DNA of 40,480 nucleotides from Deltaproteobacteria bacterium. GTDB taxonomy: Bacteria > Desulfobacterota > Desulfarculia > Adiutricales > Adiutricaceae. The stretch is taken from assembly GCA_031263485.1 (NCBI GenBank), contig JAISFS010000189.1, forward strand, positions 1 to 40,480. The letters run 5' to 3'. Position 1 is the stretch's first letter. Each line of letters opens with the position of its first letter. Below, piece after piece: positions 8,785 through 18,358 of this stretch. The position numbers and the translations under genes were made by a program. The notes beneath the pieces are model-generated. The model searched no databases and was not told the DNA's origin. It was given only the letters and a program-made list of their open reading frames with translations.

Positions 8785-9759
8785 TTGTATGCCTCACTGG
8801 CTTGATCTAGCGTTGCATGATTTTGGGCTTCACGATCATCGCGCCGATGGTAAATTCGGACCCGGTAAGCAGCCATTGCCGGAAATATCGACAGAACCCT
8901 TAATGACACATGAAGTTTCGGGACGAATAACGATAGACATTGCGTTTCCGTTAACGGCAACAGATCAGGTAACTCTGCAGGGAAGGCGAGTTGACAGTCA
9001 GTGGCAATCCAAGCGGATGGGAGGTCACCCCGACCGCCTGGATGGGCAAGCCACACTGCCAGGTGAGGCAATCTGATCCAGACCAGGTTTTTGGTGGCAA
9101 CCCCCAATGAAAGGATATCCAACAAGGAAAGATTACTTGACGTCGATTCTCCATAACCCTATCATGGCTGCATGGGGGAGCATGTGCGGGATCTAACGGC
9201 TCACCGTTCCCTTAAGGGGAGAGACGGACGGTCAGTTTGAAATGTATTACCGAATTTTGATTGCCAATAGAACCTCGAAAATGAAAATCGACTACGCCCC
9301 CGGAATAATTCAGCGGGGGATTCATGATGAAGAGCCAGATGGGGCGGCAACCGCCCAAACTTCTTGACTTGGCAGTCATGCCCCGACAGCCGGTATGTTT
9401 TGCCTACCATTCCAGATCCATGAGGCCAATGACCTGATGATATTGCCAGCCACTGGTTGCCGCTCCGACATATTACGGTTCCGTCATCAATATCTGGCAA
9501 AAAATATGGTTTATGTTTTCCTGGACTTTTCTGATTCCAAGTATTTACCACAAATGATAAATTGATGTCTTGCCTCACTTATCATGAAAATTTTATATAC
9601 CAGAAAAGACAAATGTCAAAGCGAACTGCAGCTCAATTTCCCGGTCGACATATTTGCTGTGGACAGCACACCTGGAAGTTCGCCAGGACTCTTTACGATG
9701 ACTGTCCGGTCCTGCTATCACTGCGGATGGCGCTCCGAACTGACGGCGGGCTGCCCAAG
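8785..9759. other. Gene-poor stretch with unrecognised open frames
   Basis: The longest frame is 9201-9578 on the minus strand (125 codons). It has no recognisable domain and its likely start (TTG) has no clear ribosome binding site. Around 8,760-9,125 on the minus strand a second frame ends in a weakly HEPN-like segment next to the nucleotidyltransferase remnant. The composition is less GC-rich than the cassettes. I read this as decayed or non-coding sequence. Confidence 0.45.
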
Positions 9760-11808
9760 TCATGATGAGCCGGAACCATCGGAACCGATGGCGGGCGAAA
9801 GCGGTGAAGGACGGGGCACCCTGCACCAATCCCCGTCCGTAACTTCACGGAAGTCAATACGAACGCTTGTCCTATCCACTATGGAGATGGCTACGGCGTA
9901 CACCTTGAAATCCTGCCAAAGATATTTGACGGCATATTTTTTGTTGTAGATCTGGTTGAAAGCCGACTGTATTCCTCTAGCGTGACACTTTTTGACCTGG
10001 ATGTTCTCCTGAGATGATCCTGCTTTTTTGCTAGAGTCAGGCTCAGACGGTTTTCCGTCATCAGGTAAAGGCTTATGAGAGATCGGGGTAATGGGTGGAT
10101 CCATTGTCACATCTACCGCATCCGCAGGCCGTCCCTTGACAGTGTCGGCAGTTCCGTTGTCCTGATGATTTGATTCCAGTCCCTTTGTCTGCTCTTCAAT
10201 CAACCCTTTGGTCTTGTTGTATTTGACTTCCATGACGAGAACTGGATTTGTGCGCAGCTTGATGGAAAAATCGGCCCTTCCGTCGCCCGTGCTTGGTTCC
10301 TCCAGCAGTTCGCCATCCACGAATTTTAAGGCTCTTGATAATTCATGCTGGAAAAAGCGTTCTTCAGTCTTGATATGTTCCCAGGGAAATCCTGAAAGTA
10401 TTGAAGAGAAGATACTTGAGGCCGAATCAACGTCCAGGACGGACATGGAAGCTCCAAATTTTTCATATAGTCCGATGATAGAGGCTGCCTCCCTTTTGGA
10501 TGAGCTGGCGCCGGGATACAGCCTGTCGATCAGGTGATCTTCCGCGAAGGAAATCTTTACCTCCTTGTTCGGTATGGTCAGGTGGTAGTTGATAATCCCT
10601 TCGACATCGCGGGAATCATCGATTTTGCTTACGCTCAGGTATCCTGTCATCAGAAGCGCCGTCGGAGCCGAAATTTTTACTATGTCTTCATCTGATACGA
10701 CATCTTCACTTACGGTATTCTTGGCGTAAATCTTGAAGTAGTCGATATTCCGGATATCCAACTGGCGAAGAAAGCCGGGAGCGCCAGTGCGGTACCAATA
10801 TCGTGTAAATCTCTTTTCAGATAAGAAGTTCAAAACCGAATAGGGGTTTAGCACTTCCATCACACCATCCCAGCTGTAGCCATCGTACCATTCCTTGAGA
10901 TCGATGAAAAGTTCGTCTGCGGAGGAATACGATTTCATGCCTGGGTTGGATTTTCTGACATCAAAAGCCTCTTCAAGATATTTTTTCAAGGTCGAATTGA
11001 TCTCATCGACGGAAAAGCCGCAAATCTGTGCGTAGGGAGATTCAAAAGTGATATCGTAAAGGATGTTCATGCCGGAATCAGCCAGTAGTTCCTTGAATCT
11101 GGTGATCCCCGTGACTATTATAAATTCTAACAGACCTTTATCACGAGCGGTTTTCAATGCCGTGTAGAATTCGGAGAGTGTGCTCTGGACCGACTCCAGT
11201 TTCCTGGGATTATTGTAATTGGCCAACAGGGGAAAGTCGGATTCATCGATGAGTACCGAGACTTTATCATGGTCTGCATAAACAACATCCCCGTTGATGA
11301 CCACCGGCTTCCCGTTGCTCCTGAGCTGGATGTCGCCGTAAGAGTCGTAAAGGACGTCGATCAGCTCTCTCACGGCGTCTTTGCTGGTAGCGGATGACAG
11401 GCTTACTCCGAGTCGTTTGGCTGTCGTGCGGAGGTCGGCAACGAGGCTTTCATCAAATCCTTTGCCGCTTTGGCTACTTTCCGCGAAATTCAGCCTGATC
11501 ACGTGACTTTTCTTCCAGATGAATCTTGGATTTGGGTTGCAAATATCTAATCCTTGGAAAAGATCCTCCCTTCCCTGGAGAATCGACTCGATCGTGCTGA
11601 TTAGAAGCGTTTTCCCGAACCTTCGTGGTCTGGAAAGGAAGATCGCCTTATGAGCGTGGTCAGTGAGCAGATGACGGATAATATCGGTCTTGTCCACATA
11701 TACACAACCATCTGAACGCAGATCCGGAAAATACCCGTGAGTGAGCGGCAACGGCGGCAGAGGATCATCGGTTCTCGACTTGTCAGGGTTGGGGATTTTT
11801 TCGTCCAC
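9760..11808 (-). CDS. AAA-ATPase-like / PD-(D/E)XK nuclease-like protein
   Basis: This 682-aa protein belongs to the common AAA-ATPase_like plus PDDEXK_9 (DUF1703) type. YVDKTDIIRHLL near 37-48 precedes Walker A SRPRRFGKT (59-67); Walker B is VSVLIDESD (183-191), where family members usually have DEYDKP. The C-terminal nuclease-like core has D513 in GRADF and E527-V-K529 in MEVKYN, the PD-(D/E)XK residues. About 70 polar, Pro-rich residues (535-605) are inserted between EVK and the next helix (IQSAFNQIYNKKYAVKYL), where relatives are usually compact. I chose GTG 11808 because AAGGAG lies 8 bases upstream; the longer TTG start at 11850 has no such site. These genes are often multicopy and their role is unclear, with mobile-element or conflict roles proposed. 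Nothing indicates an operon with its neighbours. Confidence 0.9.
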   Translation of the reverse strand: MDEKIPNPDKSRTDDPLPPLPLTHGYFPDLRSDGCVYVDKTDIIRHLLTDHAHKAIFLSRPRRFGKTLLISTIESILQGREDLFQGLDICNPNPRFIWKKSHVIRLNFAESSQSGKGFDESLVADLRTTAKRLGVSLSSATSKDAVRELIDVLYDSYGDIQLRSNGKPVVINGDVVYADHDKVSVLIDESDFPLLANYNNPRKLESVQSTLSEFYTALKTARDKGLLEFIIVTGITRFKELLADSGMNILYDITFESPYAQICGFSVDEINSTLKKYLEEAFDVRKSNPGMKSYSSADELFIDLKEWYDGYSWDGVMEVLNPYSVLNFLSEKRFTRYWYRTGAPGFLRQLDIRNIDYFKIYAKNTVSEDVVSDEDIVKISAPTALLMTGYLSVSKIDDSRDVEGIINYHLTIPNKEVKISFAEDHLIDRLYPGASSSKREAASIIGLYEKFGASMSVLDVDSASSIFSSILSGFPWEHIKTEERFFQHELSRALKFVDGELLEEPSTGDGRADFSIKLRTNPVLVMEVKYNKTKGLIEEQTKGLESNHQDNGTADTVKGRPADAVDVTMDPPITPISHKPLPDDGKPSEPDSSKKAGSSQENIQVKKCHARGIQSAFNQIYNKKYAVKYLWQDFKVYAVAISIVDRTSVRIDFREVTDGDWCRVPRPSPLSPAIGSDGSGSS

Positions 11809-12700
11809 GTCAAATTCTCCTTGAGACGGTCTGGTGAAGACGGAACCCAAAGCTTCCGAATCTGCTCCACTACATGTCTCATCATAAACACTACACGTTT
11901 CATCCTAAAATAGAATGGATAAGACCTTATATGAGGATACCGGAAAAGATCATTTTCCCTATCTGATGGATGTTTCGATGCTCTACATGAGACGCCAGTG
12001 CCGAAACAATCAACAAAGACTATGATAAACGATGCCGAAATAGTCTAACGTTACCTAACTTCCCGGCAAGATGCTACCGATGATTTGCAAAGCTTCAGTA
12101 AAACTACCATAATGACTTCCATGTGTCAACATCCGATTTCCTTCTCTCCAACCCCGCTCCGCAGGCCGGGCAGAGGCTGCTGATTCTCTACCGTGACGCT
12201 ACGACAACGGGTTTGGATGCCAGAATTACCGATTGCCACCTTTCGCCATCTCCAACATCCTACCGTACCGTTATCTCCGAAATAGGCAAAGAGTTTGTCA
12301 TGGACTTCGCGTGAACGGCCTTGGGAAAAATTTTGTTTACAATCGATCAGGTAAAAGTCTTATCCCACGAACCACATCTATCCAAGATACATCCAATATC
12401 CTCGAGCCCTTCTGGAAGTTATGGTACTCAAGGAACCTTCCCGTTATCGTTCACAGTGAAGCAGGCTACCCTTCACTGATTCCTGGCCTGGAAACACCTC
12501 CCCCGCTTCCCGCAGCTTGGATATCCCTGAACAGGACGAACTACCCCACCATGCCAGCCGCCGCCTCTCGATACCGCGCCTACCCGCCAACGCAGACTGT
12601 CCCCCCCATGAACTGATACGGTATTGCTGTGATTATATCTTCAGGATTTTTTGACAAGCATGGAATATCAGGAAAATTGTCAAGTCCATGGGTAATACGT
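11809..12700. other. Long intergenic stretch, no gene seen
   Basis: Composition is AT-richer than the flanking cassettes. Open frames on both strands are short, lack ribosome binding sites and show no known motifs. The part next to 11,850 presumably holds the promoter of the minus-strand AAA/PD-(D/E)XK gene, but I could not pick out a convincing -10/-35 pair. Confidence 0.5.
11817..11822 (-). promoter_or_regulatory. Ribosome binding site deciding the start of the AAA/PD-(D/E)XK gene
   Basis: The minus strand reads AAGGAG, then eight bases, then GTG (11808-11806). This favours the internal GTG over the upstream TTG at 11850. Confidence 0.7.
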
Positions 12701-12924
12701 TCAGCCACATTCAGCAAATACCCAAGAGCCTGTCGTCACATGGGCAAGACGACATAACAGCCAATCGGTGGCATGGCTCTTGACGGCGGCAGTCTTCAAA
12801 TCATACCGGTCGAACTCAAACCAGATGCCAAATCCGTCGGCATGAACCTTCTTGAAAACCTTCGCTCCAGACAACCTGGCCCTCGCGCGTAATTATGGTT
12901 CGCAAATGCCTGAATCTTCGCCAT
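12701..12924 (-). pseudogene. Small unrecognised gene with a frameshift
   Basis: ATG 12924 is preceded by GAGGAAAA. The protein begins MAKIQAFANHNYARG; after about 15 codons a second frame continues open for about 60 codons (LSGAKVFKKVHADGFGIWFE, then FDRYDLKTAAVKSHATDWLL and so on) to a stop at 12701. The joined product would be about 74 aa. Both halves look coding and meet near 12,880, so this is probably one broken small gene. The family was not recognised. Confidence 0.4.
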
Positions 12925-13082
12925 ACATATTTTCCTCACACACGTGAACGCCAGGCATCCGGTTCGAGATTTAGGCATTTCCGGCACCTTGACTTGACGG
13001 TCCACGGCAAGCGGCGGGCAGGCATGACATCATCGTATCTGCGGCTTCGGATGGCCATTGCCATTCCGAAGGCCCGCAAACT

Positions 13083-13259
13083 TGATTCCACTGCAAAAAC
13101 CCTCCACCTCGACAGGGAAGCGGAACTTCATGGGGACATCGCATTGGCATCCTGGCGCTAAAGCCTTAAACCACCGCACATCTGCGCACCCTTTACCCGG
13201 ATACTCGGCCCTCTAATGACTGCCAGGAGGTGAGGGAGGGGGTTTTTGCAGTGGAATCA
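13083..13259 (+). mobile_element. MITE-like inverted-repeat element, copy 1
   Basis: A 177-bp non-coding element starts TGATTCCACTGCAAAAACC and ends with the inverted form of that sequence. The four bases outside each end match (AACT), suggesting a 4-bp target duplication. The interior matches the copies at 30,787 (same direction) and 32,427 (opposite), for example at GACATCGCATTGGCA and the GACAGGGAAGCGGAAC region. It encodes no protein, so it would need a transposase supplied elsewhere. It sits 212 bp upstream of the second giant ATPase gene and could affect that gene's expression. Confidence 0.8.
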
Positions 13260-13471
13260 AACTTGATCCTCAGGGGCGGATCGGTGCCTGACGGTGAGAG
13301 CGGCGGGGAAAGCCGCCAGGCCGACCGGCTGCTGGGCCCCGCGCTCGACTCCGCGCATGACCACGGTGCCTTCCCATCAGTTTGGCCACTTGACAGGGAG
13401 CAAACGTTTGCCTAGCATATCCCTAAATCGCGGGCGCATGGCCCGCTTCGCGCTCGCGCCCGAGGACCGAC

Positions 13472-16400
13472 ATGCCCGACATCCAAGACGCGCTTCTGGA
13501 CGCGTTCATCGACAGCGACCTCGCGGGCCCCGTCCTGGAGGAGCTGGCGGACAACCCGCACTACTACGACGAGTTCCTCGCCGGGTATGGGATCCGTTCC
13601 GACGGCGACGAACCCGCGCCCCAGCGGGAATATGCCGCGCCCCTGCTCATGGAAATGGCGGATGACCGCCGCGCGCTTGCGGCGGAAATGCTCGATTACT
13701 GGATTGCGGGGCTGGAGGACGACTGGCCCGAGCTCCCCGTCAGGGACGACGGATCTCCCCGTGACCTCCGGCTCCGGATACTCGAGTGCCACCTGACGGG
13801 CCTCTCGCGAGGCATCGACCCGATCTTCTTCCCGGACGCGGTCCAGGCGACTGCGGCGTTGGAGGACGCGGCCCCCTTCAGCCACCTGGTGGACCTGTGG
13901 AGCGCCGTGCGGGACCTTTACGCCGCCCGTTCGGCCTTGGCCGGCGTCGCGGGCGGCCTGGAAAGGCTCTTCGCGCTCGCGAGGGAGGCCCTGGAGTCAC
14001 CGGACGGCATCCCCTATCCGATGATCGTGGACCCACCCCTGTCTCTCGAAGATCCGCCTTACCCGATCCCTCAGGTCCAGGAAGATCTCGCATGGGACCT
14101 CGAGCGACTCATCATCTCGGGAATCATGGATTCCGGCCCTGTTCCGGAAAACCTACAGTGGGTGAGGAAAGGGCCCGAGTTCGTGGGCAATGTAGCCTTC
14201 GCGCTTACGCCCTGGGCCCGCTCGCTGACCGAGCCTCTGAAGGCGCTCAAGGACGAGCTTGCGAAGGCGAAGGCGATCGCGGAGGACGACTTGGCGGAGG
14301 AAATGGCACGCGCGGAGATCTCGCCTAAGCCTCCCCCGCCCCGTCCGTCCCGCAAGAACCCTTCGGAGCCGGACTGCGCCGGATCCTCCCGTAGCGCCTC
14401 GGCTTCCGGTGAGACCGCCGGGTTGCCGGACTGGCTTCCTGAGGCAGTCCGCCCCGGAAACCCGGACGTTGCCGCCTTCCCGCAGGCTATGGCGGCCCTG
14501 GCCGCCGACCCGGCCCTGGCCGACGCGCCGGCGCCCCCGTCGGGAAGGACCCTGGGAGAGCTTCTGCGTGAGACGGGCGAGGGATACCTGAACGGCATCT
14601 CGGAGCTCCTGACGGAACTCCGGGACACCCTGGAGGGCCTTCGCCTTTGGAGGGCCTTGAACCGCGCCGCAAGGGACTCCATTGCGACGGAGCTGGACGG
14701 CCTGGCCTTCCGCTGGGAAGCCCTGGCGCCCCGCCGGGAGGACCGCGTCTCCGCGCTCGCGTCCGACCCGGGCAGGCTCCGGGCGATCGAGGCCGCGCGA
14801 GAGTCGCTTATGAGGCTCAAGGCCAGCCTGGACGCCCGCAGGCCTCTGGCGCTCGGACGGGCCGCCAGGAGGGTGGACGCCCTCCTCGGACGCGCGCCTG
14901 ACGCCGCCTGGAAAGCGCCGTCCGACCGCGTCCTTTCGTTCATCGACTCGGGTGACTATTTCGGGGGCATGGCGGAGCTCGACCGCCTGGAGGAGGCACT
15001 CGCGGAAGGCTCGGATCTTCCAGAAGCCGAGGTCCCACCCAGCAGATCCCCAGCCCCCGGAAGATCCCACGCCGGGGAATTCTGCGCCTTCCTGGACGCC
15101 ATGTACCCTGGCAACGGCACTTACGCCGCCAACGGCTATGCGGATGCTGCCTACGGCTACGGGGACGAAGGCTCCGGGGTCGATGCCGAAGGCTACAGCA
15201 ACGGTGACGGCGGCTACGGGGACGATCCCGGAGGCTTCAGCGACGCTACGGACGCCAATAACGAAAACGGCGGCAACGGCCCTACGGACGGAAGCTTTGG
15301 AACGGACCTCGGACCCGACGCTGGCGGCGCCGGCGCGCAACCGTCCGGAGCGCCGCCCGAGGTTAGGGACCCGAAACTCCTGGACCTCTGGAAGGCCCTG
15401 GAGGCGTCCCGCGGCTTAAACGATCCGCCGACCGGGGACGGCAACCGGGCGGACGGCGTCCCTTTGGAGGCCTTGCGCGGCGAGCCCGCCGGCCCGCCCG
15501 ACAGCGCTCCCGCCGTCCTTGCGGCGGAGTTCCTGGAACGGCTGGGCTTCATGTTCGACTCTGCGGAACCGTACCTCGGCGAACGGGCGTCCTCCGGGGG
15601 CCCCTTCGCCTGGACGCGGCTGGATCTGGACGGGGCCACCCTCCCCTCGGCGCTTCCGCGCTGGGGCTCGCTTGCAGGGGGACGCCACGCTATCATCTTC
15701 GGGTGGGGCGATCCGGCGCCGGAGGACATCGTCCAGGCCGCAGGCGCCCTCGCCGGACACAGGGACGCGGCGGTCACCGTCTTCGCCTTCGCCTCCCTGG
15801 ACAGGGAGGGCAGGGCCGAGCTGGGGAGGCTGTGCCGCCGGGAAGGGTTGTGTCCCTCGGTCGTGGACACGAACCTCGTCCATTGGCTCGCCTCGCGCGG
15901 GCACGGCCCGGCGGGCCGGGCCCGGGCCATGCTGGGGGCGGCCTCCGCCTGGGCGAGCCCGGACCCTTACGTGCCGGACGCGGCGGGCGCCGTGCCCCCG
16001 GAGATGTTCTTCGGCCGGGCGCGCGAGTCGGCGCTCCTCGCGGATCCCGCCGGCCCGTGCCTTCTGTGCGGGGCCCGCCAGTCAGGAAAATCGTCGATGC
16101 TCTCCGATCTGGCGAGGCGCCTCGCGCGCCCGGAGCGAGGCGAGTACGCGCTGTACCGGACGGCGGGATCGGCTGCCTCGCTCGCTGAGGCGGCCTGCGA
16201 GACGCTCTTCAGCGGGCGCCTCGCCCCCGGCGGGCTGGCGGCCGGGGATCTGGCCGCGCACCTCGGGTGCCTGCTTCCGGCGGGGAAGCCCGGACCATAC
16301 CGGAGGATAGTCCTCATCGTGGACGAGTGCGACCGTCTCCTTGACATGGAGGAGAGGCGCGGCTACGCGGGGCTTGCGCCGTTCGCGGAGGCCATGGCGG

Positions 16401-18358
16401 CCACCTCCGGACGCTTCAGGCTCATCCTTTCCGGCCAGCGGGCCGTGGCGCGCCTGGCCGGGCGCCCGGACGGCCCGCTCAGGCGCTTCGGCCCGCCGAT
16501 GACCCTGGGCCCGCTCGCGCCCGAGGATGCCTGGCGCCTGGCCACGATACCTCTGGCGGCGCTGGGGATCGAGCTCTCGCCCCCGTCCCTGGCTGCGCGG
16601 ATCCTCTCGTGGTCCGACTCGATGCCGGGGCTCGTCCAGCTCGCCTGCCAGGAGACGGCGAAGCACGTCCGCGACGGCCATCATGCGCCGGACGAGCCTC
16701 CCTTCAGGGTCACGGGCGGGATCCTGGACACGGTGCTCCGCAAGCCCGGCCTCCAGAGGCGGGCCCGCGAGCGCTTCGAGTGGGCCGCGGCGACCGACCC
16801 GCGCTGGCGCGCCGCGGCTTACGTGATGGCCCTCGCCGGGAAGGCGAGGATCCGGGCGGCGCGGGAGGCCTCGGACGGCGGCTTCCCGCGGGAAGGCCCG
16901 GACGCCTGGCCGCGCGGGCTCGCGGCGCCCGGCAGCGGCCTGAACGCCGCCGAGATCCTGGACGCCCTCGCACTCGCATGGCCTTCAGCCTTCCGGGACA
17001 CGGGCCTGGACGAGGCCGAGCGCCTGCTGGGCGAGATGACCTCCATCGGCATCCTCCGCAGGTCCCGTGACAGGCTTCTTTTCCGGAACCACCACATGAT
17101 GCGGCTTCTCGCGGACCACGGGGACCTGGAGGCCGAACTCGCGGGCTACGGTAATGCGGGGCCGCCTCAGACGGAATCCCCGCCTGTCCTGAGGCGCCGG
17201 CTCCCGCCGCCCCGGACATCGGCCGCGAGTCCCCTGCCCTTCTGGCTGGAAAATGAGCTCAGGGCCCCGGGAACCGGGCACTTTCTCATAACGGGGTCTG
17301 AAGCCCTGGGCATCGGGAGGGTCGCCGCAGCCGTGGAGTCGCTGTTCGATGACGCCGGGGACGGACTTGGCGTTCGGGAAGGCGATGACGGACACGGAAG
17401 CCCTGACGGACGCGGAAGCCCTGACGGACGACAAAGCGTCCAGGGCCGGGCCTTGAAGGTCAAGGTAACGAGGGTCCCGGACGGGACCGCCCCGGAGCGG
17501 GCAAGCTTCGTCCTCCGCGAGCGCGAGGCGTCCGCCGCCGACGGCCGCGGCGGGATAGCCTTGATGGAGTCGCGCGACCCCGAGGCTTTCCGGGAAGACT
17601 TCCGCGCGACATTGCAGGCCCTGGAAGCCCCGGACGCGACAGGGGACGCCGGGGGCTTCTTCAGGCTCGTGGGGATAGCGGGCGCGGGGAGCCTTGCGGA
17701 CGCGGCGGGGGATGCCTTCCCTTGCGCCGCCGGGCTCTCGACCTTCTACCTGGAGCGATGGAACGAAGAGGCCGCGGCCTTTTCGCTCGAAAACGCTGGA
17801 GCCGAACCGGAGGAGGCGACCAGGCTCGCCAGCCGACTCATGGCGCGGACCGGCGGCTGGGACTCGCTTTTGTCCCCTCTCGTCGCCGCGCCCCTGTCAG
17901 CTGAAGGCGATGACGTCGCCTCCGACAATCCCGGAGGCTTCAAGGGCCGTGACGGCCAAGGGGGCCACGAAGCCCATTGTCCCCAAGACAGGCCAGACGC
18001 GCCCCCGCCCGGCTTCCGGGAAGCTGCCGGGGTTCCGGGCACTCGGCCCGTGTTCAGGGAGGCGGACTTGCTCCTCCTGGAATCGGGGGACAGGCCGTTC
18101 ACGGAACGCGATTTCACGGAACGGCTGACGGAGCGCCTCGAGAGGCAAGGGGCCCCAGGCGGCGCACCTTCAGAGGATCCCCTTACGCCCGGCGAGGCGT
18201 TCTACGTCCTCCGCCGCCTGACCGTGATCGCGCCGCTTCCGGCCGCCCGGGGCGCCCCTGCCGGAGAACGCCCGGAACCCGGCGCCCGGCTGTTCGCTGC
18301 GGACGGGCATTACCTGGCCTCTCTCGCGGGGCGGGGCCCGGAAGGGGGGGGGAGGTGA
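13472..18358 (+). CDS. Giant STAND-like P-loop ATPase, copy 2
   Basis: This 1,628-aa protein is a divergent paralogue of the ATPase at the left edge. ATG 13472 follows CGAGGA. Residues 1-550 are helical and hardly alike between copies. A Tyr/Gly/Asp/Asn-rich linker (about 550-620) follows. The shared core then appears: PRWGS and IIFGWGDPAPEDIV, DPYVPDAAGAVPPEMFFGR, Walker A GARQSGKS (867-874), Walker B with D951/E952, SDSMPGLVQLACQ, and a winged-helix-like LLFRNHHMMRLL. The second module has GSEALG at 1275-1280, again without the P-loop Lys, a short GSPDGR repeat near 1,310, and RTGGWDSLL. The C-terminus (DGHYLASLAG) matches copy 1 (DRHYLASLRP). The stop overlaps the next gene's GTG by 4 bp, as in copy 1. 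The role inferred is the same: a signal-responsive ATPase acting with the HEPN partner. Confidence 0.88.
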   Translation: MPDIQDALLDAFIDSDLAGPVLEELADNPHYYDEFLAGYGIRSDGDEPAPQREYAAPLLMEMADDRRALAAEMLDYWIAGLEDDWPELPVRDDGSPRDLRLRILECHLTGLSRGIDPIFFPDAVQATAALEDAAPFSHLVDLWSAVRDLYAARSALAGVAGGLERLFALAREALESPDGIPYPMIVDPPLSLEDPPYPIPQVQEDLAWDLERLIISGIMDSGPVPENLQWVRKGPEFVGNVAFALTPWARSLTEPLKALKDELAKAKAIAEDDLAEEMARAEISPKPPPPRPSRKNPSEPDCAGSSRSASASGETAGLPDWLPEAVRPGNPDVAAFPQAMAALAADPALADAPAPPSGRTLGELLRETGEGYLNGISELLTELRDTLEGLRLWRALNRAARDSIATELDGLAFRWEALAPRREDRVSALASDPGRLRAIEAARESLMRLKASLDARRPLALGRAARRVDALLGRAPDAAWKAPSDRVLSFIDSGDYFGGMAELDRLEEALAEGSDLPEAEVPPSRSPAPGRSHAGEFCAFLDAMYPGNGTYAANGYADAAYGYGDEGSGVDAEGYSNGDGGYGDDPGGFSDATDANNENGGNGPTDGSFGTDLGPDAGGAGAQPSGAPPEVRDPKLLDLWKALEASRGLNDPPTGDGNRADGVPLEALRGEPAGPPDSAPAVLAAEFLERLGFMFDSAEPYLGERASSGGPFAWTRLDLDGATLPSALPRWGSLAGGRHAIIFGWGDPAPEDIVQAAGALAGHRDAAVTVFAFASLDREGRAELGRLCRREGLCPSVVDTNLVHWLASRGHGPAGRARAMLGAASAWASPDPYVPDAAGAVPPEMFFGRARESALLADPAGPCLLCGARQSGKSSMLSDLARRLARPERGEYALYRTAGSAASLAEAACETLFSGRLAPGGLAAGDLAAHLGCLLPAGKPGPYRRIVLIVDECDRLLDMEERRGYAGLAPFAEAMAATSGRFRLILSGQRAVARLAGRPDGPLRRFGPPMTLGPLAPEDAWRLATIPLAALGIELSPPSLAARILSWSDSMPGLVQLACQETAKHVRDGHHAPDEPPFRVTGGILDTVLRKPGLQRRARERFEWAAATDPRWRAAAYVMALAGKARIRAAREASDGGFPREGPDAWPRGLAAPGSGLNAAEILDALALAWPSAFRDTGLDEAERLLGEMTSIGILRRSRDRLLFRNHHMMRLLADHGDLEAELAGYGNAGPPQTESPPVLRRRLPPPRTSAASPLPFWLENELRAPGTGHFLITGSEALGIGRVAAAVESLFDDAGDGLGVREGDDGHGSPDGRGSPDGRQSVQGRALKVKVTRVPDGTAPERASFVLREREASAADGRGGIALMESRDPEAFREDFRATLQALEAPDATGDAGGFFRLVGIAGAGSLADAAGDAFPCAAGLSTFYLERWNEEAAAFSLENAGAEPEEATRLASRLMARTGGWDSLLSPLVAAPLSAEGDDVASDNPGGFKGRDGQGGHEAHCPQDRPDAPPPGFREAAGVPGTRPVFREADLLLLESGDRPFTERDFTERLTERLERQGAPGGAPSEDPLTPGEAFYVLRRLTVIAPLPAARGAPAGERPEPGARLFAADGHYLASLAGRGPEGGGR

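Noticed and set aside
9201..9578. 125-codon minus-strand frame
   Set aside because: It has no ribosome binding site and no known motif; listed only as part of the gene-poor stretch.
13083..13259. Small RNA gene or REP/BIME element instead of a MITE
   Set aside because: Inverted ends, matching 4-bp flanks and similar length in separate places favour a transposed element, though transcription is not excluded.
14153..15340. Minus-strand frame of 395 codons
   Set aside because: It is a shadow of ATPase copy 2 with repetitive Arg/Gly/Ala composition.
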